Positions 8,110 through 16,898 are shown, counted from the stretch's first letter. The stretch is DNA of 64,000 nt from Achromobacter pestifer (GCF_013267355.1 NZ_CP053985.1:806001-870000), one strand, 5' to 3'. Notes: generated from the letters alone by a model not told the origin. Program-made: numbers and translations.

Positions 8110-10395
8110 TCAGGCCACGGCGGCCATGTCTTCGCTGCCCGACGCCTGCGCGTCGGCCTCGGCCTGGCGCGCCTGCGCCTGGTACAGGCGATAGTAGGCG
8201 CCCTCGCGGGCCATCAGTTCCTCGTGCGGGCCCTGCTCCACGATCTGGCCGCGGTCCAGCACCACCAGGCGGTCCGCCTTGCGCAAGGTGCTCAAGCGGT
8301 GGGCGATGGCGATCGTGGTGCGGCCGCGCACCAGGTTGTCCAGCGCCTTCTGGATTTCCTTTTCCGTGGTGGTGTCCACCGACGAGGTCGCCTCGTCCAG
8401 GATCAGGATGCGCGGATCGATCAGCAGCGCGCGCGCGATCGAGATGCGCTGGCGTTCGCCGCCGGACAAGGCCTGGCCGCGCTCGCCGACCAGCGAGTCA
8501 TAGCCGTGCGGCAGCCGCAGGATGAACTCGTGCGCATGCGCGGCGCGCGCCGCGGCCAAGATTTCGTCACGGGTGGCGTCCGGCTTGCCGTAGGCGATGT
8601 TCTCGGCGATGGTGCCGAAGAACAGGAAAGGCTCCTGCAGCACCAGCCCGATATTGCGCCGGTAGTCCGCCACGCGCACCGAGCGTATGTCGGCGCCGTC
8701 CACCAGCACCGCGCCCTCGGACACGTCGTAGAAGCGGCAGATCAGGTTGATCAGCGTGCTCTTGCCCGAGCCGCTATGGCCCACCAGGCCGATCATCTCG
8801 CCAGGGGCGATATTCAGGTTCAGCCCGCGGATGACCTGGCGGTTGCCGTAACGGAAACCCACGTCGCGCAATTCGATGCGGCCGTTGATATGCGGCAGCT
8901 TGGCCGGGTTCTGCGGCTCCGGCACGCTGGACACGTGGTCCAGGATGTCGAAGATGCGCTTGGCGCCGGCCGCGGCCTTTTGCGTGACCGAGACGATGCG
9001 GCTCATCGAATCCAGGCGCATGTAGAAGCGCCCGATATAGGCCAGGAAGGCGGCCAGCACACCGACGGTGATCTGCTTCTGCGACACCTGCCAGATACCG
9101 AAGATCCACACCACCAGCAGACCCACCTCGGTCAAAAACGTGACGGTGGGCGAGAACAGCGACCAGGTGGTGTTCACGCGGTCGTTGACTTCCAGGTTGC
9201 GGTTGTTGGCTTCGCGAAAGCGCGCGACTTCGCGCTTTTCCTGCGCGAAAGCCTTGACCACGCGGATGCCCGGTATGGTGTCGGCCAGGACGTTGGTGAT
9301 TTCCGACCAGATGCGGTCGACCTTTTCGAAGCCATGGCGCAGGCGGTCGCGCACCGCGTGGATCATCCAGATGATGAACGGCAGCGGCACCAGCGTGACC
9401 AGCGCCAGCCACGGGTTGATGGACACCAGGATGACCGCCGTCATGACGATCATCAGGATGTCGTTGGCGAAATCCAGCAAGTGCAACGACAGGAACACGC
9501 AGATACGGTCGGTTTCGCTGCCGATGCGGGAAATCAGGTCCCCGGTGCGCTTGCCGCCGAAATACTCCAGCGACAGCTGCTGCAGGTGCTCATAGGTAGT
9601 GGTGCGCAGGTCCGCGCCGATGCGCTCGCTGACCCAGGCCAGGATGTAGGTGCGGGCCCAACCCAGGCCCCAGGCCAGGAAAGCCGAGGCCAGCAGCCCT
9701 CCCAGATAGAGGCGGACCTTGTCGTAATCGATGGGCGCGCCGTTCTGGAATGGAATCAGCACGTCGTCCATCAGCGGCATGGTCAGATACGGCGGCACCA
9801 GGGTGGCGGCCGTGCCCAGCAGGGTCAGCACGAAACCCGCCAGCAGCGGCCCGCGGTAGGGGCGGGCGAAACGCCACAGGCGCAGCAGCGCCCACGTGGT
9901 GGATGGCGCCGCCTGTTCCTGGTTGCAGGTCGGGCATTCTTCCTCGCCCGCCGGAATGACGTTATTACAGACGGTGCAGGTGCGCTCCGCCAGTTCCTCG
10001 TCCTGATGGCCGGACAAACGGATGGCCTGCTGGGTCTCGAACTGCGCCAGCAGGCGCAGCGCGGCCGGATTGCGCGCCAGCGTGAAACGCCAGGCGCCCA
10101 GGCGGGAGCCGTCGTCGTGCAATTCCAGCAGCGCGGCGCCGGCGTGGTCGGTCAGGCTCAGCTTTAATTGGGGGCCGTATGCCCAGGATTCCCAGCGCGG
10201 CTCGTCCGGATGGCGAGCCAACAGCCGGCGGTCGGTAGCGGCGACCAGCCCCGGGCGGAACTTCAGGCGCTGATCCAGGTCTATTTCAACCCAGGCCAAC
10301 AAGGTTTCGCCATCCGCCAGTTCGGCGCGGATTTCATCCCGCCAGCGGGCAGGAAAGGCTTCGGCAAGGCCGGAAAGCAGGTTTGGTTTTTTCAT
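8110..10395 (-). CDS. ABC transporter (fused TMD-NBD) with N-terminal PH-like part and zinc ribbon, cyanophycin-associated
   Basis: 761 residues from ATG 10395; the ribosome site is weak, so the start could differ slightly. Residues 1-135 form a soluble N-terminal domain. C140-x2-C143-x10-C154-x2-C157 makes a zinc-ribbon knuckle before the membrane part. Residues about 180-480 hold the six-helix exporter domain, and the C-terminal third the nucleotide-binding domain with Walker A G-H-S-G-S-G-K-S-T, signature L-S-G-G-E-R-Q-R and Walker B I-L-I-L-D-E-A. This is an exporter-type half transporter that would homodimerise. It sits next to DUF1854 and diverges from cphA. Substrate unknown; export of a cyanophycin-related peptide or a regulatory role are both possible. 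Confidence 0.85.
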   Translation of the reverse strand: MKKPNLLSGLAEAFPARWRDEIRAELADGETLLAWVEIDLDQRLKFRPGLVAATDRRLLARHPDEPRWESWAYGPQLKLSLTDHAGAALLELHDDGSRLGAWRFTLARNPAALRLLAQFETQQAIRLSGHQDEELAERTCTVCNNVIPAGEEECPTCNQEQAAPSTTWALLRLWRFARPYRGPLLAGFVLTLLGTAATLVPPYLTMPLMDDVLIPFQNGAPIDYDKVRLYLGGLLASAFLAWGLGWARTYILAWVSERIGADLRTTTYEHLQQLSLEYFGGKRTGDLISRIGSETDRICVFLSLHLLDFANDILMIVMTAVILVSINPWLALVTLVPLPFIIWMIHAVRDRLRHGFEKVDRIWSEITNVLADTIPGIRVVKAFAQEKREVARFREANNRNLEVNDRVNTTWSLFSPTVTFLTEVGLLVVWIFGIWQVSQKQITVGVLAAFLAYIGRFYMRLDSMSRIVSVTQKAAAGAKRIFDILDHVSSVPEPQNPAKLPHINGRIELRDVGFRYGNRQVIRGLNLNIAPGEMIGLVGHSGSGKSTLINLICRFYDVSEGAVLVDGADIRSVRVADYRRNIGLVLQEPFLFFGTIAENIAYGKPDATRDEILAAARAAHAHEFILRLPHGYDSLVGERGQALSGGERQRISIARALLIDPRILILDEATSSVDTTTEKEIQKALDNLVRGRTTIAIAHRLSTLRKADRLVVLDRGQIVEQGPHEELMAREGAYYRLYQAQARQAEADAQASGSEDMAAVA

Positions 10396-10657
10396 TGGAA
10401 CGCATACCGGGCCAGGACTCTGCCCTACTAGGCGGCAACCGGTTCGCAACCTGGACTGGCGGCAAACGTGTCCCTTCCTTACAACATAACGATTTCACGC
10501 TTTGAAGGCGTCGTATAGTAGCAGCCGATTTTTCTAATTAGGAATATCTGGGATCCCCCACTCGTTGGCATTATTCTAAGGGCGCAACCCCAATAAATTC
10601 GCGGTCTTGCATAGGGGCGTCCGCGCGTGCCAACCTGCTTCTCCAGTAAATTAAAAC
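10396..10657. promoter_or_regulatory. Divergent promoter region between the ABC transporter and cphA'
   Basis: 262 bases without a gene, less GC-rich than the flanks. TATAGT at 10514-10519 is a fair -10 candidate for the rightward cphA genes, but no good -35 is seen at the right distance. No convincing Shine-Dalgarno precedes the cphA' ATG at 10658, whose upstream bases are AT-rich, which may mean low or regulated translation. No palindrome of note. Confidence 0.3.
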
Positions 10658-13273
10658 ATGAAAAAGAAAGACATTGAATTTCTCGATGTCGTGGCTTTGC
10701 GCGGCCCGAACATTTGGACGTATCGCCCGGTACTCGAAGCGTGGGTGGATATCGGTGAATTGGAGGACTACCCCTCCAACACCATCCCCGGCTTTTACGA
10801 ACGCCTGACGGAATGGCTGCCGACCCTGATCGAGCACCGCTGCAGCCCGGGAGTCCGGGGCGGCTTCCTGTCGCGCCTGAAGGAAGGCACCTGGCCCGGC
10901 CACATACTTGAACATGTCACCCTGGAACTGCAGAACCTGGCCGGCTTGCGCGGCGGTTTCGGCAAGGCCCGGGAAACCTCCACCCGCGGCGTCTACAAGG
11001 TCGTGGTGCGCGCCTGGCAGGAACAGGTCACCCGCACCGCCCTGAACGAAGCCCGCGACCTGGTCATGGCCGCCATCGAGGACCGCCCCTTCGACGTGCC
11101 CGCCGCCATCGCCAAGCTGCGCAGCCTGATCGACAAACACTGTCTCGGCCCCAGCACCGCCTGCATCGTGGACGCCGCCGACGACCGCGACATCCCCTAT
11201 ATCCGCCTGTTCGAGGGCAACCTCGTGCAGTTCGGCTACGGCTCGGCCCAGCGCCGCATCTGGACGGCCGAAACCGATCGCACCAGCGCCATCGCCGAAG
11301 GCATTTCGCGCGACAAGGACCTGACCAAGGAACTGCTGTCGACCTGCGGCGTGCCCGTGCCCGAAGGCCGCCTCGTGCGCAGCGAGGACGACGCCTGGGA
11401 AGCGGCCGAGGACATCGGCCTGCCAGTGGTCGTGAAGCCCTATGACGGCAACCATGGCCGCGGCGTGTTCACCAACCTGACCACGCGCGAGGAAGTGGTG
11501 TCGGCCTACCGCGTGGCCGTGGACGAAGGCAGCGGCGTGATCGTCGAGCGCTTCGTGCTGGGCAACGAGCACCGCCTGCTGGTCGTGGGCGACCGCATGG
11601 TGGCCGCCGCCGCCGGCGAACCGGCCTGGGTGACGGGCGACGGCAAGTCCACCATCACCGAACTCATCGACAGCCAGATCAATACCGACCCGCGCCGCGG
11701 CCGCACCGAGAACCATCCGCTGAATCCGGTGCGCCTGGATTCCGCCGCGCGGCTGGAAATCGCCCGCCAGGGCCTGTCGGAAGACAGCGTTCCGCCCGAA
11801 GGCCAGCGCGTGCTGGTGCAGCGCAGCGGCAACGTCGCCTTCGACGTGACCGACCGCGTGCACCCCAGCATTGCCGCCACGGTGACCCTGGCCGCGCGCA
11901 TCGTGGGCCTGGACATCGCCGGCGTGGACCTGGTGGCCGAAGACATCTCCCGCCCGCTGGAAGAACAGCGCGGCGCCATCGTCGAAGTCAATGCCGGCCC
12001 CGGCCTGCTGATGCACCTGAAGCCGGCCGACGGCACCCCGCGCCCGGTGGGCCGCGCCATCGTCGACCATCTGTTCCCCGAAGGCGACGCTGGCCGCATC
12101 CCCATCGTGGGCGTGACCGGCACCAACGGCAAGACCGTGGTGGCGCGCCTGGTGGCCCGCCTGCTGAGCCTGTCCGGCAAGCGCACCGGCCTGGCCTGCA
12201 GCGAAGGCCTCTATCTGGACCGCCGCCAGGTGCAAAAGGGCGACCGCGCCGATTTCGCCTCGGGCACGCGCCTGCTGATGAACCGCAACCTGGACGCCGC
12301 CGTCATCGAGAACGACAGCAGCGTGATCCTGGGCCAGGGCCTGGCCTATGACCGCTGCCAGGTGGGCGTGGTCACCAACATCGACGACGCCGACCACCTC
12401 GGCGACTTCGACATCAACGAAACGGAACGCATGTTCAACGTGTTCCGCACCCAGGTGGACGTGGTGCTGCCCGGCGGCGCCACCGTGCTGAACGCGCGCG
12501 ATCCGCGCGTGGTGGAAATGGCCGAGCTGAGCGACGGCGCCGTGATCTTCTTCGGCATCGACCCCGCCCTGCCCGCCATCGCCGCCCACCTGCAGCAGGA
12601 CGGCCGCGCCGTGTTCGTGCGCGACGGCGGCATCGTGCTGGCGCAAGGCAGCCGCGAGGAACGCCTGGCCACGGTGGCCTCGATCCCGCTGACCCATGGC
12701 GGGCGCGTGGCCTTCCAGGTCGAGAACGTGCTGGCCGCCGTGGGCGCCGCCTGGGCGCTGGACATCCCGGTGGAGCTGATCCGAGCCGGCATCGAAACCT
12801 TCGACATCGACCAGGCCGACGCGCCCTGGCAGTTCACGCTGTTCGAACGCAACGGCAGCACCGTGGTGGTCGACGATGTGCACAACGCCTCGGCGCTGCG
12901 CCCCCTGATCGCCGCCATCGACCAGTTCCCGTCGACCACGCGCGCCGCCGTCTATTCGGCCGGCGCGGACCGCCGCGACGCGGACCTGATCGAACAGGGC
13001 AAGCTGCTGGGCGACGCCTTCGACCGCGTGGTGCTCTACGACGACCTGACCGTGCGCAGCAAGCGCCCCGCGGGCGAGGCGCGCGCGCTGCTGCGCCAAG
13101 GCCTGGAGCAAGGCTCCCGCGTCAAGGACATCCACGACGAACCCGACCACGGCAAGGCCATCCAGAGCCAGCTCGACCGCATCGCCGCAGGCGACTTCGT
13201 CCTGCTGCAGTCCGACGAAGCCTTCTCCGGTCCCACCATCGACCTGGTCCGCCGCTGGATTCAGCAATACTGA
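10658..13273 (+). CDS. cphA': Cyanophycin synthetase paralogue with degenerate Mur-ligase domain (CphA')
   Basis: 871 residues, full length for CphA1, which polymerises Asp and Arg into cyanophycin. Domains: N domain (1-160), ATP-grasp (about 165-480, K260-P-Y-D-G-N-H-G-R-G), and Mur-ligase-like (485-871). The N domain keeps a metallopeptidase-like H82-x-x-E85-H86 and L-E-L-Q. The Mur part keeps G488-T-N-G-K-T but has V-V where CphA has T-T. It has E551-N-D-S-S-V in place of the E-T-A-R-G-G motif, D-D-V-H-N-A in place of D-Y-G-H-N-P, and L451 where CphA has R440. So the arginine-adding site looks impaired while the rest looks intact. It is followed after 62 bases by cphA on the same strand. 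Confidence 0.85.
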   Translation: MKKKDIEFLDVVALRGPNIWTYRPVLEAWVDIGELEDYPSNTIPGFYERLTEWLPTLIEHRCSPGVRGGFLSRLKEGTWPGHILEHVTLELQNLAGLRGGFGKARETSTRGVYKVVVRAWQEQVTRTALNEARDLVMAAIEDRPFDVPAAIAKLRSLIDKHCLGPSTACIVDAADDRDIPYIRLFEGNLVQFGYGSAQRRIWTAETDRTSAIAEGISRDKDLTKELLSTCGVPVPEGRLVRSEDDAWEAAEDIGLPVVVKPYDGNHGRGVFTNLTTREEVVSAYRVAVDEGSGVIVERFVLGNEHRLLVVGDRMVAAAAGEPAWVTGDGKSTITELIDSQINTDPRRGRTENHPLNPVRLDSAARLEIARQGLSEDSVPPEGQRVLVQRSGNVAFDVTDRVHPSIAATVTLAARIVGLDIAGVDLVAEDISRPLEEQRGAIVEVNAGPGLLMHLKPADGTPRPVGRAIVDHLFPEGDAGRIPIVGVTGTNGKTVVARLVARLLSLSGKRTGLACSEGLYLDRRQVQKGDRADFASGTRLLMNRNLDAAVIENDSSVILGQGLAYDRCQVGVVTNIDDADHLGDFDINETERMFNVFRTQVDVVLPGGATVLNARDPRVVEMAELSDGAVIFFGIDPALPAIAAHLQQDGRAVFVRDGGIVLAQGSREERLATVASIPLTHGGRVAFQVENVLAAVGAAWALDIPVELIRAGIETFDIDQADAPWQFTLFERNGSTVVVDDVHNASALRPLIAAIDQFPSTTRAAVYSAGADRRDADLIEQGKLLGDAFDRVVLYDDLTVRSKRPAGEARALLRQGLEQGSRVKDIHDEPDHGKAIQSQLDRIAAGDFVLLQSDEAFSGPTIDLVRRWIQQY

Positions 13274-13282
13274 CAATATCTG

Positions 13283-13312
13283 CGCGCGCCCTCGCCCAAG
13301 CGCGGGCGCGCG
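13283..13312 (+). other. Intercistronic hairpin between cphA' and cphA
   Basis: CGCGCGCCC (13283-13291) pairs perfectly with GGGCGCGCG (13304-13312) around a 12-base loop, with no T tract after it. It is better read as an mRNA stability or attenuation element than a true terminator, and could set different levels of the two synthetases. Confidence 0.5.
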
Positions 13313-13335
13313 TGAGCTAGACAGGAATACCTGCC

Positions 13336-15906
13336 ATGGAAGTTTCCCGTATCCGAGCACTGCGCGGCCCCAATCTGTGGAGCAAGAACACCGCGATCGA
13401 GGCCATTGTTTCCTGCGCCGACGCCGAATGCTCCATCGACAACCTGCCTGACTTCGAAGCGCGCCTGCGCGCGCGGCTGCCCCAGACCGGGCTGCTGCGT
13501 CCGGAAGGCCATCAGGGCGCGGTCTCCATCGCGCACGTGCTGCAGATCGTGGCCCTGACGATGCAGGCGCACGCCGGCTGCCCCGTCACGTTCGGCCGCA
13601 CCGCCTCCACCATCGAGCCCGGCGTGTTCCAGGTGGTGGTCGAGTACAGCGAAGAAGAAGTCGGCATGCTGGCGATGGAACTGGCGCAAGTGCTGGTGCG
13701 CGCCGCGCTGGACGACACGCCCTTCGATCTCGCCGATGCCTTGAAGCGCCTGCGCGAGCTCGACGAAGACGTGCGCCTGGGGCCCAGCACCGGCTCCATC
13801 GTCAACGCCGCCACCGCCCGCAACATCCCCTACCGCCGCCTGACCCAGGGCAGCATGGTGCAGTTCGGCTGGGGCAGCAAGCAGCGCCGCATCCAGGCCG
13901 CCGAAACCGACCTGACCAGCGCCATCTCCGAATCCATCGCCCAGGACAAGGACCTGACCAAGATGCTGCTGGACTCGGCCGGCGTGCCGGTGCCCATGGG
14001 CCGCTCGGTGACCACCGCGGAAGAAGCCTGGGCCGCGGCCGAAGAGCTGGGCGGCCCGGTCGTGGTCAAGCCGCGCGACGGCAGCCAGGGCCGCGGCGTC
14101 GCCGTCAACATCGAAACGCGCGAACGCGTGATCCAGGCCTTTGAAGTGGCCGAGGAAATCAGCTCCGAAGTCATCGTCGAACGCTACATTCCCGGCCACG
14201 ACTTCCGCCTGCTGGTGGTGGGCGGCGCGCTGGTCGCGGCCTCGCGCCGCGATCCGCCGCAAGTCACCGGCGACGGGGTGCAGACCATCCGCCAACTGGT
14301 GGACCAGGTCAACGCGGACCCGCTGCGCGGCGATGGCCATGCGACCTCGCTGACCAAGATCCGCTTCGACGACATCGCCCTGGCGACCCTCAAGAAGCAG
14401 GGTTTCGACGCCGACTCCGTGCCGCCGTCCGGCACCCTGATCTTCCTGCGCAACAACGCCAACCTCAGCACCGGCGGCTCAGCCACCGACGTCACCGACG
14501 AGGTGCACCCCGAGATGGCCGCGCGCGCGGTGTCGGCGGCCCGCATGATCGGGCTGGACATCTGCGGCGTGGACGTGGTGGCCGAAAGCGTGCTCTATCC
14601 GCTGGAAGACCAGCACGGCGGCGTGGTGGAAGTGAACGCCGCGCCCGGCCTGCGCATGCACCTGAATCCCTCGTTCGGCAAGGGCCGCGCCGTGGGCGAC
14701 GCCATCATCGCCAATATGTACGCGGACGGCGACGACGGCCGCATCCCCGTGGTGGCCGTCGCCGGCACCAACGGCAAGACCACCACCGTGCGCCTGACCG
14801 CCCATATCCTGGGCGTGGCCGGCAACCGCGTCGGCATGACCAACTCCGACGGCGTCTACGTCGACAACCTGCGCATCGACACGGGCGACTGCAGCGGCCC
14901 GCGCAGCGCCCGCAGCGTCCTGATGCACCCCGACGTGGACGCGGCCGTGTTCGAAACCGCGCGCGGCGGCATCCTGCGCGAGGGCCTGGCCTTCGACCGC
15001 TGCAACGTGGCCATCGTCACCAACATCGGCATGGGCGACCACCTGGGCCTGGGCTACATCAGCACGGTCGAAGACCTGGCCGTGGTCAAGCGCGTGATCG
15101 TGCAGCACGTGTATCCGAGCGGCACCGCGGTGCTGAACGCGGCCGACCCCATCGTGGCCGAAATGGCCGCGAGCTGCCCGGGCTCGATCACCTACTTCGC
15201 CGAGGACCGCAACCATCCCGTGCTGGCCACGCACCGCGCCCAAGGCTTGCGCTGCGTGTACCGCGACGGCGACTCCATCGTCACCGCGCAAGGCGCCGAA
15301 GAGACCCGCTACCCGCTGGCCTCGATTCCGCTCACGCGCAACGGCGCCATCACCTTCCAGGTGGAAAACGCCATGGCGTCGATCGCCGCCGCCTGGGCCC
15401 TGGGCCTGGACACGGACGTCATCCGCCGCGGCCTGGCCACTTTTGTCAACGATGCCCAGACCGCGCCCGGACGCTTCAACGTGTTCGACTACCGCGGCGC
15501 CACGGTGATCGCCGACTACGGCCACAATCCCGACGCCATCCTGGCCCTGGTGCGCGCGGTGGACGCCATGCCCGCCAAGCGGCGCTCCGTTGTCATCAGC
15601 GGCGCGGGCGACCGGCGCGACGAAGACATCCGGATGCAGACCGAGATCCTCGGCGACGCCTTCGACGACGTGCTGCTCTACCAGGACCAGTGCCAACGCG
15701 GCCGCGCCGATGGCGAAGTGCTGGCGCTGCTGCAGCAGGGCCTGGTCAACGCCACGCGCAGCAAGCATGTCGAAGAGATCCACGGCGAATTTCTCGCCAT
15801 CGACACGGCGCTGACGCGCCTGGGCGCCGGCGACCTTTGCCTGATCCTGGTCGACCAGGTCGAAGAGGCGCTGGATCACATCGCGCGCCGCATCGCGCAA
15901 GCCTGA
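13336..15906 (+). CDS. cphA: Cyanophycin synthetase (CphA), intact Mur-ligase domain, altered N domain
   Basis: 856 residues; ACAGGA lies 10 bases before the ATG. The three-domain CphA1 layout is complete: N domain (1-150), ATP-grasp (about 150-465, K245-P-R-D-G-S-Q-G-R-G) and Mur ligase (470-856). The Mur ligase motifs are all there: G477-T-N-G-K-T-T-T, E540-T-A-R-G-G, D-H-L-G-L-G and D727-Y-G-H-N-P. The N-domain metallo motif is lost: aligned positions are H67, Q70, I71 and T75 instead of H, E, H, E. The ATP-grasp loop has S-Q where CphA' has N-H. It therefore complements the defects in its neighbour. It would act in the cytoplasm making the Asp-Arg reserve polymer. Confidence 0.9.
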   Translation: MEVSRIRALRGPNLWSKNTAIEAIVSCADAECSIDNLPDFEARLRARLPQTGLLRPEGHQGAVSIAHVLQIVALTMQAHAGCPVTFGRTASTIEPGVFQVVVEYSEEEVGMLAMELAQVLVRAALDDTPFDLADALKRLRELDEDVRLGPSTGSIVNAATARNIPYRRLTQGSMVQFGWGSKQRRIQAAETDLTSAISESIAQDKDLTKMLLDSAGVPVPMGRSVTTAEEAWAAAEELGGPVVVKPRDGSQGRGVAVNIETRERVIQAFEVAEEISSEVIVERYIPGHDFRLLVVGGALVAASRRDPPQVTGDGVQTIRQLVDQVNADPLRGDGHATSLTKIRFDDIALATLKKQGFDADSVPPSGTLIFLRNNANLSTGGSATDVTDEVHPEMAARAVSAARMIGLDICGVDVVAESVLYPLEDQHGGVVEVNAAPGLRMHLNPSFGKGRAVGDAIIANMYADGDDGRIPVVAVAGTNGKTTTVRLTAHILGVAGNRVGMTNSDGVYVDNLRIDTGDCSGPRSARSVLMHPDVDAAVFETARGGILREGLAFDRCNVAIVTNIGMGDHLGLGYISTVEDLAVVKRVIVQHVYPSGTAVLNAADPIVAEMAASCPGSITYFAEDRNHPVLATHRAQGLRCVYRDGDSIVTAQGAEETRYPLASIPLTRNGAITFQVENAMASIAAAWALGLDTDVIRRGLATFVNDAQTAPGRFNVFDYRGATVIADYGHNPDAILALVRAVDAMPAKRRSVVISGAGDRRDEDIRMQTEILGDAFDDVLLYQDQCQRGRADGEVLALLQQGLVNATRSKHVEEIHGEFLAIDTALTRLGAGDLCLILVDQVEEALDHIARRIAQA

Positions 15907-15931
15907 GCCGTACGCGGCTCCCGAAGTGAAG

Positions 15932-15957
15932 ACGGGGCGCCCTTGGGCGCCCCGTTT
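15932..15957 (+). terminator. Rho-independent terminator after cphA
   Basis: An 11-bp perfect stem ACGGGGCGCCC / GGGCGCCCCGT with a TT turn lies 26 bases after the cphA stop and is followed by TTTGCGTTTGCG. Confidence 0.75.
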
Positions 15958-15980
15958 GCGTTTGCGTCAGCGCGCGCCGA

Positions 15981-16100
15981 TCAGCTGCTGGACGACGCCA
16001 CGGGCGCGGCAGCCTGATAGCGGTCCGTCACGTGCGTGCATCCCATCGCCGTCATCGCGGCCAGCGTCAGCAAGATAGCGCTGCAAAGTCGTTGCGTCAT
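15981..16100 (-). CDS. Small 39-residue lipoprotein
   Basis: A very short gene. ATG at 16100 is preceded by GGAAGAGGAA at ideal spacing. The product starts M-T-Q-R-L and has a hydrophobic stretch of about 12 residues, then the lipobox A-M-G-C (Cys21), leaving a mature peptide of 19 residues that ends in four serines (T-H-V-T-D-R-Y-Q core). The signal, lipobox and ribosome site together support a real outer-membrane or periplasmic microprotein. Function unknown; I do not recognise a family. It ends 24 bases from the cphA terminator, which it faces. Confidence 0.65.
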   Translation of the reverse strand: MTQRLCSAILLTLAAMTAMGCTHVTDRYQAAAPVASSSS

Positions 16101-16505
16101 GCGGGTTCCTCTTCCTTTTTCTGCGGCCGAACGTGGTTGCCGGTTCCGCCATGACTATACCGTCGCGCCCGCCCGCAAGCCAGCCGCGCCCGCCCCGGCG
16201 GCAGCCGCAGATCCGGTTACCAGCCCCACTCAAAAGAGGACAAGACATTGCCGGAATGTAACTGCCACATCTAGTGCGCCTGCAACCTCGCCTCGCCGGA
16301 AATCAGGGCTTTTTGCAGACTGACGGCCGTTACATTTGCCCACAGCCTGGTTTGACGGCCATGCCGCATGGCTCGTACGGTGAATGCATGGCCTGCACGA
16401 CATCTTCTATATCGACAGGCTCTAGCTGATCAGTGTCCCACTCAACCGCGACAGCCCGGTTTACAGGCCGCAAACCGGATGGCGCAAGCAACAGGAGAGG
16501 TCACC
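16101..16505. promoter_or_regulatory. Gene-free divergent promoter region (small lipoprotein / csbD operon)
   Basis: 405 bases with no supported coding frame. On the minus strand TATAGT (16159-16154) is a good -10 for the small lipoprotein, giving a leader of about 45 bases. On the plus strand TTGACG (16352-16357) with a poor -10 is the best candidate for the csbD operon. AATGTAAC (16255-16262) and its inverse GTTACATT (16329-16336) form a widely spaced inverted pair that might bind a regulator. Confidence 0.3.
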
Positions 16506-16706
16506 ATGAACAACGACATCATCGCTGGCAAATGGAAGCAACTGGCAGGCAAGGCCAAGGTCGCCTGGGGCGAGCTCACCGACGACGAGCTGACCCGCAG
16601 CGAAGGCAACGCCGAACGTCTGGCGGGCCTGATCCAGGAGCGCTACGGCAAGACCCGCGAACAGGCGGAAAAGGAAGTCCGCGACTTCTTCGACCGCAAT
16701 CCTTGA
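16506..16706 (+). CDS. csbD: CsbD family stress protein
   Basis: 66 residues; CAGGAGAGG precedes the ATG. It is a highly charged, helical, soluble protein with the CsbD pattern: I-I-A-G-K-W-K-Q-L-A-G-K near the start, W-G-E-L-T-D-D-E and G-L-I-Q-E-R-Y-G-K-T-R-E-Q-A. CsbD-like proteins are general-stress markers in many bacteria, with unknown molecular action. It is the first gene of a three-gene stress set with a DUF1328 membrane peptide and a BON protein, separated by 27 and 69 bases. Confidence 0.9.
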   Translation: MNNDIIAGKWKQLAGKAKVAWGELTDDELTRSEGNAERLAGLIQERYGKTREQAEKEVRDFFDRNP

Positions 16707-16733
16707 TCCGATCAACCACCAGGAGAAGCTGAC

Positions 16734-16898
16734 ATGTTGCACTACGCCGTCGTTTTCTTCGTCATTGCCATCATCGCCGCTGTCCTGGGTTTCGGCGGCA
16801 TCGCCGCCGGCGCTGCCGGTATCGCCAAGATCCTGTTCTTCGTCTTTCTGGTACTGGCGCTGCTGTCCATCCTCGGCGGCGCATTCCGCAAGAAATAG
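16734..16898 (+). CDS. DUF1328 small membrane protein (YtjA-like)
   Basis: 54 residues with two hydrophobic helices (about 4-20 and 30-48), a [14 protein letters not shown] turn and a basic F-R-K-K end. This is the DUF1328 pattern of inner-membrane peptides frequently found with CsbD genes. AGGAG lies upstream (CACCAGGAGAAGCTGAC before ATG). Function is unknown; it is likely a stress-induced membrane peptide given the neighbours. Confidence 0.85.
   Translation: MLHYAVVFFVIAIIAAVLGFGGIAAGAAGIAKILFFVFLVLALLSILGGAFRKK

Noticed and set aside
10658..13273. CphA' as a pseudogene
   Set aside because: The frame is intact over 871 codons, and most domain motifs and codon use are normal. Changes are concentrated in specific motifs, which suggests specialisation and not decay.
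10571..13360. A 929-codon open frame antisense to cphA', and similar long antisense frames at 7648-10167 and 60704-63592
   Set aside because: Composition is His/Gly/Ala/Val-rich as expected from reverse reading of GC-rich codons, with no recognisable domains or ribosome sites. The sense genes are certain.
15967..16248. A 93-codon minus-strand frame at the small-lipoprotein locus
   Set aside because: The other frame has the ideal ribosome site, signal peptide and lipobox; this one is Arg/Gly-rich without features.
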